In this document: piece after piece, positions 51,373 through 60,697 of the stretch
How positions within the stretch are numbered: position 1 is the stretch's first letter
Layout: every line of letters begins with the position of its first letter
From: CAZOZZ01 sp965262425
Lineage (GTDB): Bacteria > Acidobacteriota > Terriglobia > 20CM-2-55-15
Length of the DNA: 64,000 bases
Direction of reading: 5' to 3'
NCBI GenBank assembly: GCA_965262425.1
Contig: OZ253536.1
Location: 1,922,001 to 1,986,000 of the forward strand
Notes under the pieces: generated by a model
What the model was told of the DNA's origin: nothing
What the model saw: only the letters and a program-made list of their open reading frames with translations
The model's database searches: none
Translations under genes and position numbers: made by a program

Positions 51373-52437
51373 ATGAACGACAAAACAACAAGATTGGTGG
51401 TGTTCATCTCCACGCCCTTGGAGCAGGAGCAGGTGGATCGGATCCAGGCCGTCGCACCGGACAAGCTGGAGGTCGTCTTCGAACCAGACCTGCTGCCTCC
51501 CACCCGATATGTCGCCGACCACAAGGGACGGTCCGACTTTCGATGGACTCCGGAACAGGAGTCCCGCTGGCGCGGCCATATCGGACGCGCGGACATCCTG
51601 TGGGACTTTCCGCCCGCCGCCTCGGATGGAACACCTGGACTCGAACTGACGCCGAACCTGAAGTGGATTCAAACCTCCAGTTCCGGGGTCGGGCAGTACG
51701 TCAAACGTCTGGGCATCCAGGATTCGGACATCCTGATCACAACATCACGCGGGATTCACGCGGGCCCGCTCACCGAGTTCGTCTTTCTGGTGCTGCTCAG
51801 CCATGTCAAGCGATTGCCTCATCTTCAAGCCGAACAACGAGCACACCACTGGGCTCGATTCTGTTCCGATGAACTGACTGGAAAGACGCTTGCGATCATC
51901 GGCATCGGGGAAGTCGGCCGCCAGGTCGCATCGGTCGGTCCCAGCTTCGGCATGAGGGTCGTCGCGCTGGCACGCGCCGGATCGACCCGGACGGCGGATG
52001 AGCTTGGAATCGACGCCCTGTTTCCCCAGGAAAGACTGCACGAGATGCTGGCTGAAACCGACGCCCTGGTCCTGACGGTTCCCCACACACCTCGAACCGA
52101 GGGCCTGATCGACGAAGCGGCCTTCAAGGCCCTCAAGCCCGGCGCCATACTGGTCAACATCGCCCGAGGACAGGTTGTAGATCATGAAGCGATGATTCGG
52201 AACCTCGAGTCGGGAAGACTCGGCTTCGCCGCACTCGATCCGTTCGCCGTCGAACCACTGGACCCAGCCAGCCCGCTCTGGGACATGCCCAACGTCCTCA
52301 TCAGTCCTCATTCTGCCAGCACCGCGGAAAGCGAAAACCGCAAGATCACCGACATCTTCTGCCACAACCTCCGCTGCTACCTTGAGAACAGGCACGCGGA
52401 CATGCGGAACGTCCTCGATAAGATGCGGCTGTACTAG
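51373..52437 (+). CDS. D-isomer-specific 2-hydroxyacid dehydrogenase family protein
   Basis: 354 residues. The NAD-binding domain has LAIIGIGEVGRQVASVGPSF (GxGxxG), the substrate Arg in NIARGQVVD, and the Glu/His pair region LDPFAVEPLDPASPLWDMPN followed by PHSAS, where the His is the catalytic acid. All are hallmarks of this fold. Substrate is a 2-hydroxy/2-keto acid of unknown identity. The stop TAG lies at the edge of a CTAGTGGTCCCCG sequence equal to the IS630 terminus, so the last codons may have been altered by an insertion. Confidence 0.85.
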   Translation: MNDKTTRLVVFISTPLEQEQVDRIQAVAPDKLEVVFEPDLLPPTRYVADHKGRSDFRWTPEQESRWRGHIGRADILWDFPPAASDGTPGLELTPNLKWIQTSSSGVGQYVKRLGIQDSDILITTSRGIHAGPLTEFVFLVLLSHVKRLPHLQAEQRAHHWARFCSDELTGKTLAIIGIGEVGRQVASVGPSFGMRVVALARAGSTRTADELGIDALFPQERLHEMLAETDALVLTVPHTPRTEGLIDEAAFKALKPGAILVNIARGQVVDHEAMIRNLESGRLGFAALDPFAVEPLDPASPLWDMPNVLISPHSASTAESENRKITDIFCHNLRCYLENRHADMRNVLDKMRLY

Positions 52438-52459
52438 TGGTCCCCGAACAAATTAGGAG

Positions 52460-52550
52460 TTCAACGCGAAGGCACGAAGGACGCGAAGGAAGACAAAGAA
52501 GTGATTTGTTAAACAAGAACACTTCGTGTTCTTCGTGTCTTCGTGTTGAA
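52460..52550. repeat. Foldback repeat of CACGAAG words
   Basis: TTCAACGCGAAGGCACGAAG (52460-52479) and the following words are mirrored by CTTCGTGTTGAA at 52539-52550 and upstream words. The 29-base arms pair with about five differences. This CACGAAGGACGCGAAG type of sequence recurs between genes in many bacteria. It abuts the MITE copy B target site. Confidence 0.65.
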
Positions 52551-52557
52551 AACAAAG

Positions 52558-52874
52558 GCCTCCTCCGCAGAATTTGTGGGCAGTCCAAAGGCCTGTGCGC
52601 ACATAAGTAATTGAAACAAAGTACCTTATTCTTTTGTTCGACGGCGAATATTCCAGTACCCACTTCGGTCGGACGCCTACACCCGGTGCCCGGAGCCCCC
52701 GCCGGAGGCCCCGTTCCCCATCGCCCACACCAGCCGACACCGCGGAGCGCAGCCGAGGGTCAAGGCCGGCGCAGCCGCCGAGCTTGCGAGGGAAGCCTTG
52801 AGGCTTGGCGAGCACCGTGGTCTCCTCAAGCGGCGATGGAAGACGGTTTTACCCACAAATTCTGCGGAAGACCC
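52558..52874 (+). mobile_element. 317-bp MITE, copy B, with 8-bp target duplication
   Basis: It reads identical to 7497-7813 over its length. It is flanked by the direct repeat AAACAAAG at 52550-52557 and 52875-52882. Identity of the copies and exact duplications show recent movement. It inserted between the dehydrogenase gene and the end of the peptide-transporter ATPase gene, with no gene broken. Confidence 0.9.
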
Positions 52875-52927
52875 AAACAAAGTAACGAACACGCTGCCCG
52901 TCCAGGTCAGACCAATGTCCCCCCGGC

Positions 52928-53971
52928 TCAGTCTGTTTTGAGTGGACGTAGATTTAGGGAATCGGCGAGGTGGCACGCGACGAAGTGGCCGCCACCGGCA
53001 TCATCGAATGGCGGGGTTTCGGTCCGGCAGATGTCCTCGGCGTAGCGACATCGTGGATGGAAATAGCATCCCGAAGGGGGATCGACAGGGCTGGGAACGT
53101 CGCCGTTTAGAATGATGCGTTCAGCCTGGCGGTCGGGATCCGGAATCGGCACGGCCGACATCAGGGCCTCCGTGTAGGGATGAAGGGGGTTCGAAAACAG
53201 TTCGTCGGTCCCGGTCATTTCGACAAGGCGGCCCAGGTACATAACGGCAACCCGGTCGCTGATGTGCCGGACCACGGACAGATCGTGTGCGATGAACAGG
53301 TAGGACAAGCCCCGTTCTTCCTGGAGGTCCATCAGCAGGTTTAAGACCTGGGCCTGTACGGACGCATCGAGGGCCGAGACAGGTTCGTCGGCGACGATCA
53401 ACCGCGGCTCGAGGGCAAGGGCTCGGGCGATTCCGACTCGCTGTCGCTGGCCACCTGAGAACTCGTGTGGATGACGATTCATCTGGTCCCGCCTCAAGCC
53501 GACGGATTCCAACAGACCGGCGACCTGGTCCCGACGTGCCGACACGTTGGATACGCCCTGTACCTTCAGCGGCTCGGCAACGATGTCACCAATGTTCATC
53601 CGAGGGTTGAGAGACGAGAACGGATCCTGGAAGATGATCTGCATTTCACACCGCAGTGCCCTCAACTGTTCCGGTGACGCCGCTGCCACATCGATCTCAA
53701 GGTGGGTTTCCCCGGCCCTGGCCTGTCGCCTGCTACGGAAGATGATGTCTCCTCCGCTAGGCTCGGTAAGACGCAGGATCGCACGGCCAGTCGTCGTTTT
53801 GCCGCACCCGCTTTCGCCGACCAGGCCCAACGTCTCGCCGTGGCCGATGTCGAAACTGACCCCGTCCACCGCTCGGACCTGATCGACAACACGGTTCAGC
53901 AAGCCCTTCCGGACGGGAAAGGACTTCTTGAGGTTTCGGACCTCGAGGAGCATGTTTTCGGATTCTTGCAT
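52928..53971 (-). CDS. Oligopeptide/dipeptide ABC transporter ATPase (DppF/OppF-type)
   Basis: 347 residues from the ATG at 53971, which has AAAGGA seven bases upstream. Walker A GESGCGKTTTGR, signature FSGGQRQRVGIARAL, Walker B LIVADEPVSALD. The C-terminal Cys-rich extension (SGCYFHPRCRYAEDICRTETP) is typical of OppF/DppF and binds an iron-sulfur cluster in some members. It should pair with the DppD-type ATPase at 55398-56396. An unrelated convergent gene lies between the two. Confidence 0.88.
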   Translation of the reverse strand: MQESENMLLEVRNLKKSFPVRKGLLNRVVDQVRAVDGVSFDIGHGETLGLVGESGCGKTTTGRAILRLTEPSGGDIIFRSRRQARAGETHLEIDVAAASPEQLRALRCEMQIIFQDPFSSLNPRMNIGDIVAEPLKVQGVSNVSARRDQVAGLLESVGLRRDQMNRHPHEFSGGQRQRVGIARALALEPRLIVADEPVSALDASVQAQVLNLLMDLQEERGLSYLFIAHDLSVVRHISDRVAVMYLGRLVEMTGTDELFSNPLHPYTEALMSAVPIPDPDRQAERIILNGDVPSPVDPPSGCYFHPRCRYAEDICRTETPPFDDAGGGHFVACHLADSLNLRPLKTD

Positions 53972-54481
53972 CTGAAAGTCCTTTGGATTACAGTCGATCA
54001 AGTCAAATAACACAAAGACTCGACTCGATAACCTGCCACTCTCGACCAAGGTGGCCGTTTTTCCACGGGGTTATCCAGAATCTCCACACCTCTTAGGATA
54101 AGAGGCTCCAAACAAGAAAGGAAAATCGAAAGGAACCCCGGTTCGTCTTGCGAACGGTCGCTCGTGGTGTCAAACGCTTTGAGGCGTTCCACCCCACGAA
54201 CACAATGACGGGCGACGTGTTTAGCTACTGCGGTCCGGTCGATCCGTCGTCCCGGTGCTTCAACCCCTCCGGGAGGAGCACCTTGAGCACGAAACCATCA
54301 TTCGACGGCGAATTCAAGATCGAAACGCGAACTTGCCAAACCGCTTCATCATGTCGCGCTGATCGGATCGATTAACATGTCTCGGCCAGACCAGGGGACC
54401 ACGCGTCTCGATATGTGCTGAGAGTGAACACCGTCGAAGCGCGGCCGATGCGCTCGGCCGGGCGTTCGGGAGAGTACAAAA
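53972..54481. other. Intergenic region with two inverted repeats
   Basis: CCTCTTA-GGA-TAAGAGG at 54089-54105 is a perfect 7-bp palindromic hairpin upstream of the ATPase gene. CGGCCGA-N5-TCGGCCG at 54442-54460 is a perfect 7-bp inverted repeat 22 bases before the gene at 54482 and may be an operator. Short ORFs here show no family features. Confidence 0.4.
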
Positions 54482-55342
54482 ATGCCAAAGAGCGGAAAGA
54501 TTGTTCTGAACCTTGTCGACGCCTACGGCAGGAACCTCGAGGAAAGCGTCGACATCTCACTGAAACCCCAGGGCCCGGGCGAGAAGCGGTTCTTCAAAGA
54601 TCGTGATGCCAAGAAAAGGCTTCGTATATCCCGTCCGCAGGGTCTGTATAGGCTGCACATCGATCCGCCCTCCTACCTCCCGATACACCGGTTCATTCAG
54701 ATGCCCCCAAGTGGCGAGACAACCAGCACGATCTCATTCGCGGTCGACCCCCAGAAGGTCGTCAAAGTCAACATTCCGAAGTACACGACGCTCGCACCGG
54801 AGATCAAGACCCTGCTCGCCGCGAGCAAGAGCGTCCGACCGTACGGCACAAACAGCGGGGCGAAGCTTTACAAACTGCTCGACAATCCACGCAAGGCCGG
54901 TTTCTTCAACATCATCGCAAAAGCGAAGAACACGTTCTTTTCGAACGGCAAAACGGTGTTCGACCACATCCGGCAACTGACCGAACTCCGGGGAGACCGC
55001 TTCTTTGCGGTCGTGGACCAGGAACTCGAAGTGGATATCAAGAACAGCGTTGCCGACGACCTCTTCCACGAAGCGTCCGACGCCCTTCACGATCCACCCG
55101 AAGGTTTCGACAAGAAGGGGAGCTTCAAGACCGACGACCGCTATGGAAACCTTCAGGTGTCCTTTTTCGCCAAAGAAGGCGAGTGGCGAGCCGACATCGA
55201 CATCGACGACGCAGGGGGTCTGGAGCATGTCTTCCAGGTGGCCCGAAACACCCTCACAGGAAGACCGACGCACCCATACGACATTCACGAAATCCTTCTG
55301 ATTCACCAGGGAATCAATCCCGGTTACGAGTTTTCCATCTAA
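54482..55342 (+). CDS. Hypothetical protein inserted within the peptide-transporter operon
   Basis: 286 residues from an ATG behind GGGAGAG. There is no signal peptide. The N-terminal ~80 residues look like a beta-sandwich (KIVLNLVDAYGRNLEESVDI, GLYRLHIDPPSYLPIHRFIQ). The rest is mixed helix/strand, including RPTHPYDIHEILLIHQGINP near the C-terminus. No family is recognised. It runs opposite to the flanking ATPase genes and splits an otherwise standard dpp-type operon, which suggests later insertion. Confidence 0.6.
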   Translation: MPKSGKIVLNLVDAYGRNLEESVDISLKPQGPGEKRFFKDRDAKKRLRISRPQGLYRLHIDPPSYLPIHRFIQMPPSGETTSTISFAVDPQKVVKVNIPKYTTLAPEIKTLLAASKSVRPYGTNSGAKLYKLLDNPRKAGFFNIIAKAKNTFFSNGKTVFDHIRQLTELRGDRFFAVVDQELEVDIKNSVADDLFHEASDALHDPPEGFDKKGSFKTDDRYGNLQVSFFAKEGEWRADIDIDDAGGLEHVFQVARNTLTGRPTHPYDIHEILLIHQGINPGYEFSI

Positions 55343-55397
55343 TGGTCACCGCCAGGAAAATATCGCAGGTTTCAGGCGTCCGGTTTCATCTGCCCCG

Positions 55398-56396
55398 TCA
55401 TCCAGGTTCATGGAGGAAGCAAGCAGCCTGGTGTCCGGGCCCGACGTTCGTGAGAACGGGTAATTTGCCCCGACAGAGATCCATCACCTGAGGACACCGC
55501 GGCGCGAAACGGCAGCCGGAGGGAATCGCGAACGGGCTGGGGACACTTCCCTCGATGGCATCGAGTCGCTGTTTTCGCGGCAGGGTCAGTGAAGGGAGGG
55601 ACTTCATCAGACCCTCGGTGTACGGGTGCTTCGGGTTTCGAAATATCTCTCGAACGGGCGCCCGCTCGACGATTTCACCCAGGTACATCACGATAACATC
55701 GTCGGCGATGTCGGCGATCACCCCCAGATCGTGCGTGATAAACATGATCGCGGCCCTGAACTCCCGTTGCAGTTGGCGCATGAGGTCCACGACCTGGGCC
55801 TGGATCGTGACGTCTAACGCGGTCGTGGGTTCGTCGGCAATCAGAAGGGACGGATTACAGGACAGGGCCATCGCGATCATCGCCCGCTGGCGCATCCCGC
55901 CCGAAAGCTGATGCGGGTACTCGTCGATTCGCTGGCCCGGTGAGGGGATCGCGACCGCTTCGAGCATCGCCATGGCTCTCTGGCGGGCTTCGCTCCGGCC
56001 GACACCCTGGTGAAGACGAATGCCTTCCATGATCTGGTCACCGATCGTGAAGACCGGGTTCAGTGATGTCATCGGTTCCTGAAAGATCATCGCGATGTCA
56101 TTGCCGCGAATCTTACGAATGGTGCGGCCCCTGGGATCGAGCCGGGCCAGGTCGATTACCTCTCCGTCTTTTTCGTACAGAATTTCACCGGACTCGATCC
56201 GTCCCGGCGGCTCGACCAGCCCCATGATGGAGCGGGCCGTGACGGACTTGCCGCAACCGCTTTCGCCAACGACCCCGAGCGTCTTTTCGGCCGCGATAGC
56301 GAAGCTGATGCCATCCACCGCGCGGTCGATTCCGTCCTCGGTGTGGAAGTAGGTCCGGAGGTCCTTCACTTCAATCAGCGGCGCGGTAGTGGACAT
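55398..56396 (-). CDS. Oligopeptide/dipeptide ABC transporter ATPase (DppD/OppD-type)
   Basis: 332 residues. Walker A GESGCGKSVTARSI, signature LSGGMRQRAMIAMAL, Walker B LLIADEPTTALD, followed by the oligopeptide-type C-terminus SGCRFAPRCPQVMDLCRG. It is encoded four bases after the DppC-type permease gene, in the order SBP-B-C-D. With the DppF-type subunit it powers uptake of peptides through the two permeases. Confidence 0.88.
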   Translation of the reverse strand: MSTTAPLIEVKDLRTYFHTEDGIDRAVDGISFAIAAEKTLGVVGESGCGKSVTARSIMGLVEPPGRIESGEILYEKDGEVIDLARLDPRGRTIRKIRGNDIAMIFQEPMTSLNPVFTIGDQIMEGIRLHQGVGRSEARQRAMAMLEAVAIPSPGQRIDEYPHQLSGGMRQRAMIAMALSCNPSLLIADEPTTALDVTIQAQVVDLMRQLQREFRAAIMFITHDLGVIADIADDVIVMYLGEIVERAPVREIFRNPKHPYTEGLMKSLPSLTLPRKQRLDAIEGSVPSPFAIPSGCRFAPRCPQVMDLCRGKLPVLTNVGPGHQAACFLHEPG

Positions 56397-56400
56397 CTAC

Positions 56401-57240
56401 CTATCTCCGGCCCCTGAGGCGCGGGTTCAGGGCCTCCTGCAGTGCGTCACCGACAAGGTTGGATGCAAGAACAAAGAGGAAAAGCGCGATGCCGGGTCCG
56501 AGGATCAGATAGGGGGATGTTCGAAGAAAGTCCTTTGACTCATTCAGCATGGCGCCCCACTCCGGAGTCGGCGGCTGGACCCCCAGGCCGAGAAAACTGA
56601 GAGCCGACGCCGACAGAACCAGGACGGGGAGTGTCACGGTTCCAGCCACGATGATCGGTGAGGAAATGTTCGGCCAGATGTGACCTCGCAGGATGTGCCA
56701 TCGCCCCCCGCCCACCGCGATGGAGGCTTCCACATAAAGCTCCTCTTTGACCGAGAGTGTCACCCCGCGGGCGATGCGGACGAACTTCGGGATCTGGGAC
56801 AAGGCCAGAGCGACGATGACACCGGCTTCGGACGGGCCGGCAATCGTCACGATGACAATGGCGAGCATGATTGTCGGGAAGACCAGCATGATGTCGGTCA
56901 AGCGCATCACGACCGATTCCACGCGGCCACCCACGTATCCGACATACATTCCCACCGCCGTACCGACCGCGAGCGCCAGCACGATCGCCCCTGCCGTGAT
57001 CCTCGCCGTCACTTGTGTGGCCAGGATGACACGGGACAGGACATCACGACCGAATTGATCCGTACCGAGGATGTGTTCCATCGAGGGAGGCCGAAACCCT
57101 TCACGCAAGCTGGTTGCCAACGCGTCGTAGGGCGTGATCCATTGCGCCGCAAACGCAACCAGGTACAGTCCCAGCAGGACGAATGCGGCCAAGACACCGA
57201 CCCGGTCACGAGTGAAACGACGGAAGACGCTCCTAGTCAT
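56401..57240 (-). CDS. Peptide ABC transporter permease (DppC-type)
   Basis: 279 residues from the ATG at 57240, overlapping the end of the DppB gene by eight bases. Six membrane helices are apparent. HILGTDQFGRDVLSRVILAT and the cytoplasmic EAA loop (EASIAVGGGRWHILRGHIWP) are characteristic of DppC/OppC proteins. It forms the channel with the DppB-type subunit in the inner membrane. Confidence 0.87.
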   Translation of the reverse strand: MTRSVFRRFTRDRVGVLAAFVLLGLYLVAFAAQWITPYDALATSLREGFRPPSMEHILGTDQFGRDVLSRVILATQVTARITAGAIVLALAVGTAVGMYVGYVGGRVESVVMRLTDIMLVFPTIMLAIVIVTIAGPSEAGVIVALALSQIPKFVRIARGVTLSVKEELYVEASIAVGGGRWHILRGHIWPNISSPIIVAGTVTLPVLVLSASALSFLGLGVQPPTPEWGAMLNESKDFLRTSPYLILGPGIALFLFVLASNLVGDALQEALNPRLRGRR

Positions 57241-58153
57241 AAGTGATTCGCGGATCGACGACGGCGTAGAGCACATCGACGACCAGGTTGACGGCGATGA
57301 ACATCACGGCAAACAGGAGCAGGGCGCCCTGGGTGACCGGCAGGTCCCGCGTCAGGATGGAATCCACCATCATCCGGCCCAGGCCCGGCCACGTAAAGAT
57401 CGTCTCGGTGACAACCGAGCCGCCTAGCGTCGCACCAAACCCCAACCCGAACAGCGTGATGATCGGAAGCAAGGCGTTCCGAAGCGCGTGTTTGAAGACG
57501 ACGACACTCTCGGCGACCCCCTTGGCACGAGCGGTCTGGATGTAGTCCTGACCCAATGCGTCCACCATCGTCGACCGTACCATCCGGGTGAGAACCGCCG
57601 CCTCGAAAGCCCCAAGAGTGATCACGGGAAGAACGAAGCCCTTCCACGATTCCAGACCTCCGGTGGGGAGCAGGCCGAGCCGGACCGAAAAGAGGAAGAT
57701 CGCGAAGAGTCCCGACACGAACACGGGAGTACAGATGCCGAGCAGCGCACCGATGGTCACGATCCTATCGACTTTCGTGTTCCAGAACATGGCCGACGTA
57801 CAACCGAGGATCAAGCTGACGATCATCGCCAGTCCCGTCGACAGGAACGCAAGTTGCGCCGTGTTGAAGACCCGCGGAAGAATCAAAGAAGTCACGGGCT
57901 CGCGCGAGTAGTTGGAAACGCCCAGGTCGCCCGTGAGGACCCTGGCCATGTATGTCGCATATTGCGTGGGTAACGGTTTGTTGAAGCCGTAAGCTTCCCG
58001 GATGCCCTCGACCACTTCGAGGGGCGCATTGTCGCCCGCGAGCAACAGGGCGGGGTCACCGGGGATGGCATGAAAGAGGCAGAAGAGAAACGTGACCAGG
58101 AGCAGCGCGGCCGGCACCATGAACAGCAGTCGGCCGAGAATCAGTCTCAGCAT
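57233..58153 (-). CDS. Peptide ABC transporter permease (DppB-type)
   Basis: 306 residues. The first membrane helix LLFMVPAALLLVTFLFCLFH is followed by the PGDPA motif of DppB proteins. The EAA loop is YIQTARAKGVAESVVVFKHA, and VVTETIFTWPGLGRMMVDSI is family-typical. It lies ten bases after the substrate-binding protein gene. Confidence 0.87.
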   Translation of the reverse strand: MLRLILGRLLFMVPAALLLVTFLFCLFHAIPGDPALLLAGDNAPLEVVEGIREAYGFNKPLPTQYATYMARVLTGDLGVSNYSREPVTSLILPRVFNTAQLAFLSTGLAMIVSLILGCTSAMFWNTKVDRIVTIGALLGICTPVFVSGLFAIFLFSVRLGLLPTGGLESWKGFVLPVITLGAFEAAVLTRMVRSTMVDALGQDYIQTARAKGVAESVVVFKHALRNALLPIITLFGLGFGATLGGSVVTETIFTWPGLGRMMVDSILTRDLPVTQGALLLFAVMFIAVNLVVDVLYAVVDPRITYD

Positions 58154-58162
58154 GGTGGACCC

Positions 58163-59830
58163 TCAGCGCCTCACTCCCTGGCGCGCCATTTCCTCCTGAT
58201 CAATCCAGGAAAAACGGGCCGGATACTGGTCGATGCTGAGGATGCGGTCGCCGTGCACGTACGACCGAGTCGCCAGATTCAACGCCAGCGTCGGGAGGAA
58301 GATGATCGGCGCGTCGTCGAGGAGCTCCTCCATCCAGAGGCGCACGTACTCCTTGCGTTTCACCGGGTCCACCTCGTGGTGGGCGAGCAGGGTGAGCCGG
58401 TCGACTTCGTCGCTCGCGTAGAACATTCGGTTCGCACCCATCGGTTTCCAGGCCTTGCTGTAGGTCATCATCATCATCGGCTCGTCCGGGTCCGCCGTCG
58501 GAATGCCCCAGGACAGCAGCGCCATCTGATACTGGGCTTCTTCGGGCCCCAGATTCGTCGCCGATCCGAACGCCGAGTTCTCCCACAACCGGATGGCGAC
58601 ATCGACGCCGATTTCAGCCAGCAGGCTCTGGACCAGCTGGGCGACCTTTTCGTCGCTTTTCGCCGAAGCTCTAGGAGACCAGAGGCTGAGCGCGAGCGGA
58701 GAGCCGGAGACATCTTCGACAACACCATCGCCATCCCGGTCGATGAAGCCGGCACCTTCCAGCAGAGCTCTGGCCCTGTCCGGATCGTACGGGTAAATCG
58801 TGCTTTCTCCGGGCTGGCGCATATCGGTAAAAGCAACGACGCCCTCGGAGAGCACCGGCGCTTTTGACAGGAGGGCGCCGGTCCCTGCAAAAACGCTCCC
58901 AATGATGCCTTCCTTGTCCATGGCGTAGTTAAAGGCCTTGCGCACATCCGGGTCGTCGAGCGGCGGCACGGTGTGGTTGAGCACGACATAGAACTGGCGG
59001 GTGCTGGGTATGACACGAACGTTCACGCGAGGGTCGGCCCGCAAGCGAGGAATGTCGAAGTCATTGATCAAAACGGTACGATCCGCTTCACCCGCTTCAA
59101 GCATGGCGGAACGGACCGAAACGTCCGTGACGATCCGTATCGTGACGCGGTCGAGGTACGGCTTCCCTTCCTGCCAGTAATCGTCGTTCTTCGTGTACTT
59201 GATGTACTCGCCACGAACCAGTTCTTCCTGTATGAACGGGCCGGTTCCAACGAGGTTTGTGGCCATCCAGTCTTCGCCGTTTTCGCGATAGGCGGTCGGG
59301 CTGAATATCACCATGGACCGGTGGGAAAGATTCGACAGCAATGCCGCGAAAGGACTCTCGAAATGAAACGTTATGGTGTATTCGTCGTCGGCCGTGACCT
59401 GCTCCAACCCTTCGAGCATGTGGACATAGATAAAGTCCTTCTCCAGTGCCTCATTAAAGACGAAGGCAACTGCTTCGGCGTTGAAGGGCGTTCGGTCATG
59501 GAACCGCACCCCTTCCCTTAACTGGAAGGTGGTGTTACGCCCGTCTAGGGAAAACTCCCACTCGGTCGCCAGCCACGGAATGATCTCGTTGTCCTCGTTG
59601 ATCTCGACCAGGCCTTCGAGCGCATACAGCCAGGCGTCCTGGGCCGTCGAACTGGGCTGTCGGCCCGGGAACAACGAATAGGTTTCGGCTGCCATCGCGT
59701 AGACCAGTTCCCCGCCGTACTGCGGCTCGCCGTCTGAAGCGGCGCCGGACGGGGACGGTGCGCCTGGTTCGGCTCCTCCACAACTGACCAGTACCAGGGT
59801 AGACGCTACGAACGAGAGGAATGTCTTCAA
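58163..59830 (-). CDS. Peptide ABC transporter substrate-binding lipoprotein (SBP family 5)
   Basis: The start is a TTG at 59830 with GGAG eight bases upstream; it gives a clean lipoprotein signal (KTFLSFVASTLVLVSCGG, lipobox LVSC). 555 residues. The family 5 (DppA/OppA) hallmarks are PQYGGELVYAM, WEFSLDGRNTTFQLREGVRF HDRTPFNAEAV (split), and VRKAFNYAMDKEGI. It captures peptides or similar solutes for the permeases encoded next. The rare TTG start may lower expression. Confidence 0.87.
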   Translation of the reverse strand: MKTFLSFVASTLVLVSCGGAEPGAPSPSGAASDGEPQYGGELVYAMAAETYSLFPGRQPSSTAQDAWLYALEGLVEINEDNEIIPWLATEWEFSLDGRNTTFQLREGVRFHDRTPFNAEAVAFVFNEALEKDFIYVHMLEGLEQVTADDEYTITFHFESPFAALLSNLSHRSMVIFSPTAYRENGEDWMATNLVGTGPFIQEELVRGEYIKYTKNDDYWQEGKPYLDRVTIRIVTDVSVRSAMLEAGEADRTVLINDFDIPRLRADPRVNVRVIPSTRQFYVVLNHTVPPLDDPDVRKAFNYAMDKEGIIGSVFAGTGALLSKAPVLSEGVVAFTDMRQPGESTIYPYDPDRARALLEGAGFIDRDGDGVVEDVSGSPLALSLWSPRASAKSDEKVAQLVQSLLAEIGVDVAIRLWENSAFGSATNLGPEEAQYQMALLSWGIPTADPDEPMMMMTYSKAWKPMGANRMFYASDEVDRLTLLAHHEVDPVKRKEYVRLWMEELLDDAPIIFLPTLALNLATRSYVHGDRILSIDQYPARFSWIDQEEMARQGVRR

Positions 59831-59871
59831 GATGTGATCTCCAGATGCTGACGACCCCAATAGCCTGCCTT

Positions 59872-60582
59872 TCATACACCAGAATTGCAAGGGTCAGACG
59901 CGGGTAGTTTCTGGCCGCAGTCCTGGCAGAACGCGACTCCCCGGCCACCACAGGTGACGCATCGTCGGAGTGGGGCGCCGTTGTTTGCGGTTGCGTGTCC
60001 GGTTTGTTCTGTCTGACCACCGGACGGCGGGGCCCGGTATTGGACCAGCACCCCGGCGAGAGCGAGGACGATCCAAACGACGATCAGGTAGAGCCGGGTG
60101 TCGGGTGAGGGGAACAGAGGATCCTGGTTCAGAAGGTCGATATCACTGGAAATGAAATGGGCCACTCCAGTCACGACGCCCCACGACCCGACGAACGACG
60201 TCGAAGCGATGATCAATAACTTCTGGAAGGCCAGGGCCAGGGCGCCGACGAGGACTCCCGAAATCAGTAGCAAGACCGGCCCGGGACTGACATCCGCAAG
60301 GGCGAGCAGGGCCGCACCGAGGGTCACGCCAAGCAGGGCGCCGATGAAAAAGACGCCGAGGTAGTACAAGGCCGCCAGCAGCCCGGCACCGACCAGGCCT
60401 CCGACAAGACCCGCCAGGAGGGCAACCAGCTCCTCTCCCGACAGACTGAAAGCGATGGCGCCGGCCAGAACACCGCCGAGTATGAAACCGGTGAATCCGA
60501 GGACGAATTTGAAAATCCTGTAGCCGAAGAAGCACTGGATGGCTCCCAGGACGATCGTCAACCCGATGATCACTTCTAACAT
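59872..60582 (-). CDS. DUF4203-like membrane protein with C-terminal zinc ribbon
   Basis: 236 residues. About seven Gly/Leu-rich membrane helices (VIIGLTIVLGAIQCFFGYRI, GGLVGAGLLAALYYLGVFFI, VLLLISGVLVGALALAF) match the DUF4203/TM198-like fold. The cytosolic tail ends CVTCGGRGVAFCQDCGQ, two CxxC pairs of a zinc ribbon. Its stop lies only 42 bases before the SBP start, so it may head the transporter operon. The function is unknown. Confidence 0.7.
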   Translation of the reverse strand: MLEVIIGLTIVLGAIQCFFGYRIFKFVLGFTGFILGGVLAGAIAFSLSGEELVALLAGLVGGLVGAGLLAALYYLGVFFIGALLGVTLGAALLALADVSPGPVLLLISGVLVGALALAFQKLLIIASTSFVGSWGVVTGVAHFISSDIDLLNQDPLFPSPDTRLYLIVVWIVLALAGVLVQYRAPPSGGQTEQTGHATANNGAPLRRCVTCGGRGVAFCQDCGQKLPASDPCNSGV

Positions 60583-60697
60583 GTCAGGTGTCCGTCCATG
60601 CCTTGAACTCCGCGACCGTGTCTCCCACGGAAGCGCTTCTTCGAGGGCGCCATTGTATATTAGTATCTAGAAAAGTCAGGGACTGGAGACATCGGAT

